Below, one piece after another: positions 60,655 through 64,000 of a stretch of 64,000 nt of DNA. The notes under the pieces were generated by a model. That model had not been told where the DNA came from and ran no database searches. It was given only the letters and a program-made list of their open reading frames with translations. Numbering within the stretch: the stretch's first letter is position 1; each line of letters starts with the position of its first letter. The translations under genes were made by a program, and so were the position numbers. The stretch comes from Centroberyx gerrardi (lineage: Eukaryota; Chordata; Actinopteri; Beryciformes; Berycidae), in the NCBI RefSeq assembly GCF_048128805.1, contig NC_135998.1:25569396-25633395 (forward strand), in the 5' to 3' direction.

Positions 60655-61625
60655 CCTTCATCATAAAAGACATTACACACCCGGGACACCATCTGTTTAA
60701 GCTCCTCCCATCAGGCAAGCGCTTCAGACACACACGCACAAATAGACTGAAAAACAGCTTCTTCCCAAAAGCTGTGGCACTACTGAACTCAGCCATCTCC
60801 TCAGTCTGACAAGACTGATGTGCTGCCATCATTGGAGCACGTGCAATATTTACTCACATATAAAAAGCCACTGAGCTGTCACTTTAAGCCACTGATTATG
60901 GGCAGTATGTGCAGTATTTCTACTAGGGCTGCAACTAACGATTATTTTCATTGTCGATTAATCTGTCGATTATTTTCTCGATTAATCGATTAGTTGTTTG
61001 GTCTATAAAATGTCAGAAAATGGTGAAAAATGTCGATCAGTGTTTCCCAAAGCCCAAGATGACGTCCTCAAATGTCTTGTTTTGTCCACAACCCAAAGAT
61101 ATTCAGTTTACTGTCATAGAGGAGTAAAGAAACCAGAAAATACTCACATTTAAGAAGCTGGAATCAGAGAATTTTGACTTATTTTTCTTAAAAAATTACT
61201 CAAACCGATTAATCGATTATCAAAATAGTTGGCGATTAATTTAATAGTTGACAACTAGTCGATTAATCGATTAATCGTTGCAGCTCTAATTTCTACACCA
61301 ACCACACGTCATTCAACACCCCAATACACCCCAATACACCATCACTCCATATCTGTCCACTGCACTTTTACTGCACTTTTGCTGCTGATGTTTTTGCACC
61401 CTCGTTGTAGTTGTACTTTATCGCTAATTGTATTTTATTGCTTATATCTTGTATATTGCTTAGATTCTGTACTTTTTAAGCTGATATTTTATATTTCTTA
61501 TTTATTCCTTGTAAATGGGAAGTCTTTGTATATATGTGAAGTTTTAATTCAATGCACCATTTGAGGCTGGCGTAATCGCAATTTCGTTGTGCTTGCACAA
61601 TGACAATAAAGTTCTTGAATCCTAT
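60655..61625 (+). mobile_element. L2/Rex-like LINE 3' end, interrupted by a hAT MITE
   Basis: The first part (60655-60923) encodes HPGHHLFKLLPSGKRF then RTNRLKNSFFPKAVALLNS and a stop, the typical C-terminus of this LINE group. After the inserted MITE, the 3' UTR continues from 61289 to the tail TTTCGTTGTGCTTGCACAAT, with GACAATAAAG and TTGAATCCTATT. It is a 5'-truncated copy, as is usual for LINEs. Confidence 0.82.
60924..61288. mobile_element. hAT MITE nested in LINE, 8-bp target duplication
   Basis: It begins TAGGGCTGCAACTAACGATT and ends CGATTAATCGTTGCAGCTCTA-like sequence. Terminal repeats of about 16 bp match with one or two differences, followed by ATCGATTA subterminal units. It is flanked by a perfect 8-bp duplication, ATTTCTAC (60916-60923 and 61289-61296). 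It is 365 bp without coding capacity. The insertion post-dates the LINE copy. Confidence 0.93.
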
Positions 61626-62776
61626 TTTTTGTATTCATAGATTGTTTCCTATGTTGCGGTCATCAAGTCCCACTGTGGAAAAATGCCAGTGTGATGAGAG
61701 AAAACGGTGATAAAATGAGGAAGAAGTGACTCAGTGCATGTGTGGCTGTGCTTGGGAATGAAACTGATTGTTTGAGAGTAAGCAGCATCAGTATGTTGGC
61801 CTGAATCTGTGCGTCTCAGTCAATAACTGAGCTGTGGGCCTCTAACTCAATATCCCACTGCATTATTGAGGAGCGACAGTTCTCCTGTTGTGCCAGCTGG
61901 AGCTGAATGTGATGCTGTCAATGGGTCTCACAGAGGTAATTCACACCACCAGGGACTGTTTTCCACTGCTCTTCAAACAAGAGATGCCCCCCACCTTTTC
62001 ACACCGTCATGTGACTTTACACCATACACGTGACTACATAGAAACGTATGGCCAGCCTTGCCTACAATAAGCAAAGATATACTAAAAATTATGTGATTGA
62101 ACATGTTTGATAAAATGCATTAAAACTGCAACAGTGAATCCAGTAAAAAGAAAAACAAGAAATTCAAAAATAGGGAAAAAAGTTTACATTTTAATTCCCT
62201 ATGATCATAATACAAATGTTGAGAAAATGATCATTATGTGAAGCCCAACGTGGGTACGTATAGCCACTGAACTTTCATTTCTGTGTTTGGTTTTAAATTT
62301 GTCAGTGTTTTTTTTCCCTAGTCTAGAGTAAAGGGGAACTCCATGATATAGTAAATGATCCATTTGAAAAGAGTTAAAGCAGCATTATAGTGAGAGTGAC
62401 ACAACAGATCCAAGTCCATAGCCCTCTGGCACTCTGCCCTGCATTGAGGAAGTGACTTTTTCTTCCCTGTTCCTTGCCAGACTGAGGCAATTGACCAGAA
62501 TCCCACAGGCTCTGCAGGATGTTTTTTTTTTTTTTGTTTGTTTGTTTGTTTTGTTTTTGTTGCCATAATCTCTATTATAAAATGTCAGTATTGGCCTAGC
62601 TGGATCAATCGGCAATCTGGATCAAAAGCTCCTTTCATAAGACTAGGGCTAGCCCATACTAATCACATTCTGCCACATCAACCAGATGAGTACTACTTGC
62701 TATAAATAACACAAGCTGCTTGCTACTGTAAAATGCTGCACTTGCGTTTCCGCTTAACCCATTACACGCACAAACA

Positions 62777-62831
62777 CACATGCACACACACACACACACA
62801 CACACGCACACACACACACACAGACACACAC
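62777..62831. repeat. (CA)n microsatellite, interrupted
   Basis: CA units with ACGC and AGAC interruptions; Val/Cys and Thr/His frames here are artefacts. Confidence 0.92.
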
Positions 62832-63238
62832 CAAGGACACCCAGTGGGCCTATTTTGAATGTCAGTATACTTGAGCTAATATTAAACACTCTGTTGTGCT
62901 TCCCTGTAATTAGGCTGCTGATTTACTATTTCTACCCATTAATGCTTTTAACATATCTCTTCTGTTCTTGATGTACAGAGGGTCTTCACAAAGCTCCACT
63001 GCCTGTTTCATTTTGTGCTTTGAACAGCCCAAAGAGGGTCTGGACCCACGGATACCAGGGCTTTAGAATAGCAGAGACTCACAACATTACACACTGCTTT
63101 CTAATTGGTTCCCAGCATATTCTACTGGATGAACTTGAAGTAGGTCAATGAGTCCTAGTTGGCCACAGTGGAGGGACTCAATGACTTTTGGGAAATAACA
63201 CACACACACGTCTCAAGCATGAAATGGACTGTCGTCTA

Positions 63239-63242
<4 letters not shown>

Positions 63243-63306
<64 letters not shown>

Positions 63307-63312
63307 TCTCTC
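63243..63312. repeat. (CT)n microsatellite
   Basis: About 30 uninterrupted CT units are followed by a CCCTCTCT variation. Confidence 0.97.
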
Positions 63313-64000
63313 CCTCTTGTACAGCTAGACTGCAACAAAAGCCATTTTTCCACCCACACTACTATCTCTACGCTTATTTTATCTGCTCTTTATGAATGTA
63401 GGTCAACGCTTATACTGAATTTATCAACACAAGAAGTCAGGTTGGCTTAGCTGTGTGTTTCGTGTTTGACTTGGGGGTGGGGAGGTGATGCTACCCCTGA
63501 CCATAATCTCTATGGCAACACCATTGACCCAAGAGGCACTTAAGTTACAGGGAGGGGGTTGTGACAAGGAAGTGCTTTCCTGGCGCTGACTGGCCTGCCC
63601 TCTGGACCATTTCATTCACTGTATCACAGAGGAAGCCACTAGGACCGCTGCCAGGCTACCGAGTCACATGCACACCACTCGCGCATGCCCACACATTTGG
63701 GAATTTCTGAACAAACACAACCAGTTTTTTGTTTCAATCCATAAGTACTTTTTAGCTTGTAACCATTTCACTGCTGTCAGGCCCAGTTCTTTCTCACTAG
63801 CACACTGATTTAAGTAAACATGCTGCCTTAATAAGTAGGTTAAGAAAGAAAATCTCAGCCAAGAGCTTAACATGTCTGGAAATCACTTTTTGCATGTCTT
63901 GCACTTGTGTGTTTCTTAGTTGGAAGGCGAAAGCTCTTGATGGAGTAAAGCTGGGGGAATGTAGTCAGTCATCAGCCTCCATAACATGGATAAGCCTATG

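Larger units (their letters stand above)
61640..64000 (+). other. Presumed erbin intron 1, distal part
   Basis: It runs to the window edge with no exon that I can support. Apart from the CA and CT microsatellites, nothing is recognised. Frames of 60-82 codons have no protein-like pattern. Confidence 0.45.

Noticed and set aside
31835-64000. Search for ERBIN coding exons (leucine-rich repeats, PDZ).
   Set aside because: No LRR or PDZ pattern was seen in any frame, so only a non-coding first exon is proposed.
1-64000. CRISPR arrays, bacterial operons, phage or plasmid features.
   Set aside because: The window is vertebrate nuclear DNA. Its repeats are microsatellites and transposons, with no regular direct-repeat/spacer structure.

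Overview
The window is vertebrate nuclear DNA, almost certainly from a ray-finned fish. Genes are split into short exons with canonical GT/AG junctions. CA/GT and CT/GA microsatellites are abundant, and the dispersed repeats (hAT-type MITEs, tRNA-derived SINEs, L2/Rex-like LINE tails) are typical of teleosts. Gene content and order (trappc13 > / < sgtb / nln > / probably erbin >) correspond to the human 5q12.3 neighbourhood. All family identifications come from recalled protein sequence and motif reading, not from a search.

Layout. 1-2177: last six visible exons of a plus-strand coiled-coil protein that I could not name. 2178-6805: intergenic DNA with microsatellites, a telomere-like MITE and SINE remnants. 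6806-14743: complete 12-exon trappc13 (411 codons), whose introns carry two hAT MITEs and a LINE relic. 14914-17034: gene-poor DNA between the convergent 3' ends of trappc13 and sgtb. 17035-21444 (minus): complete 10-coding-exon sgtb (306 codons), with a non-coding first exon near 22410. 22608-29426: complete 13-exon nln (703 codons), head to head with sgtb across fewer than 200 bp. 29427-31600: intergenic, with a strong CTCF-type motif. 31600-31834: a promoter-like region ending in a clean splice donor, which I interpret as the non-coding first exon of erbin. 31835-64000: 32 kb with no coding exon that I can support, probably erbin intron 1, filled with transposon remnants.

The three complete genes serve different processes: TRAPP-complex membrane traffic (trappc13), Hsp70/tail-anchored-protein co-chaperoning (sgtb) and mitochondrial/cytosolic peptide degradation (nln). 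No operon-like logic links them, except that sgtb and nln probably share a bidirectional promoter.

I found no novel enzymatic or defence system. The most unusual signals are structural: two perfect palindromes without spacers (56 bp and 40 bp), a perfect 16-bp hairpin, three hAT MITEs with intact 8-bp target duplications (one nested inside a LINE tail), and an orphan coiled-coil-like sequence broken by a stop.
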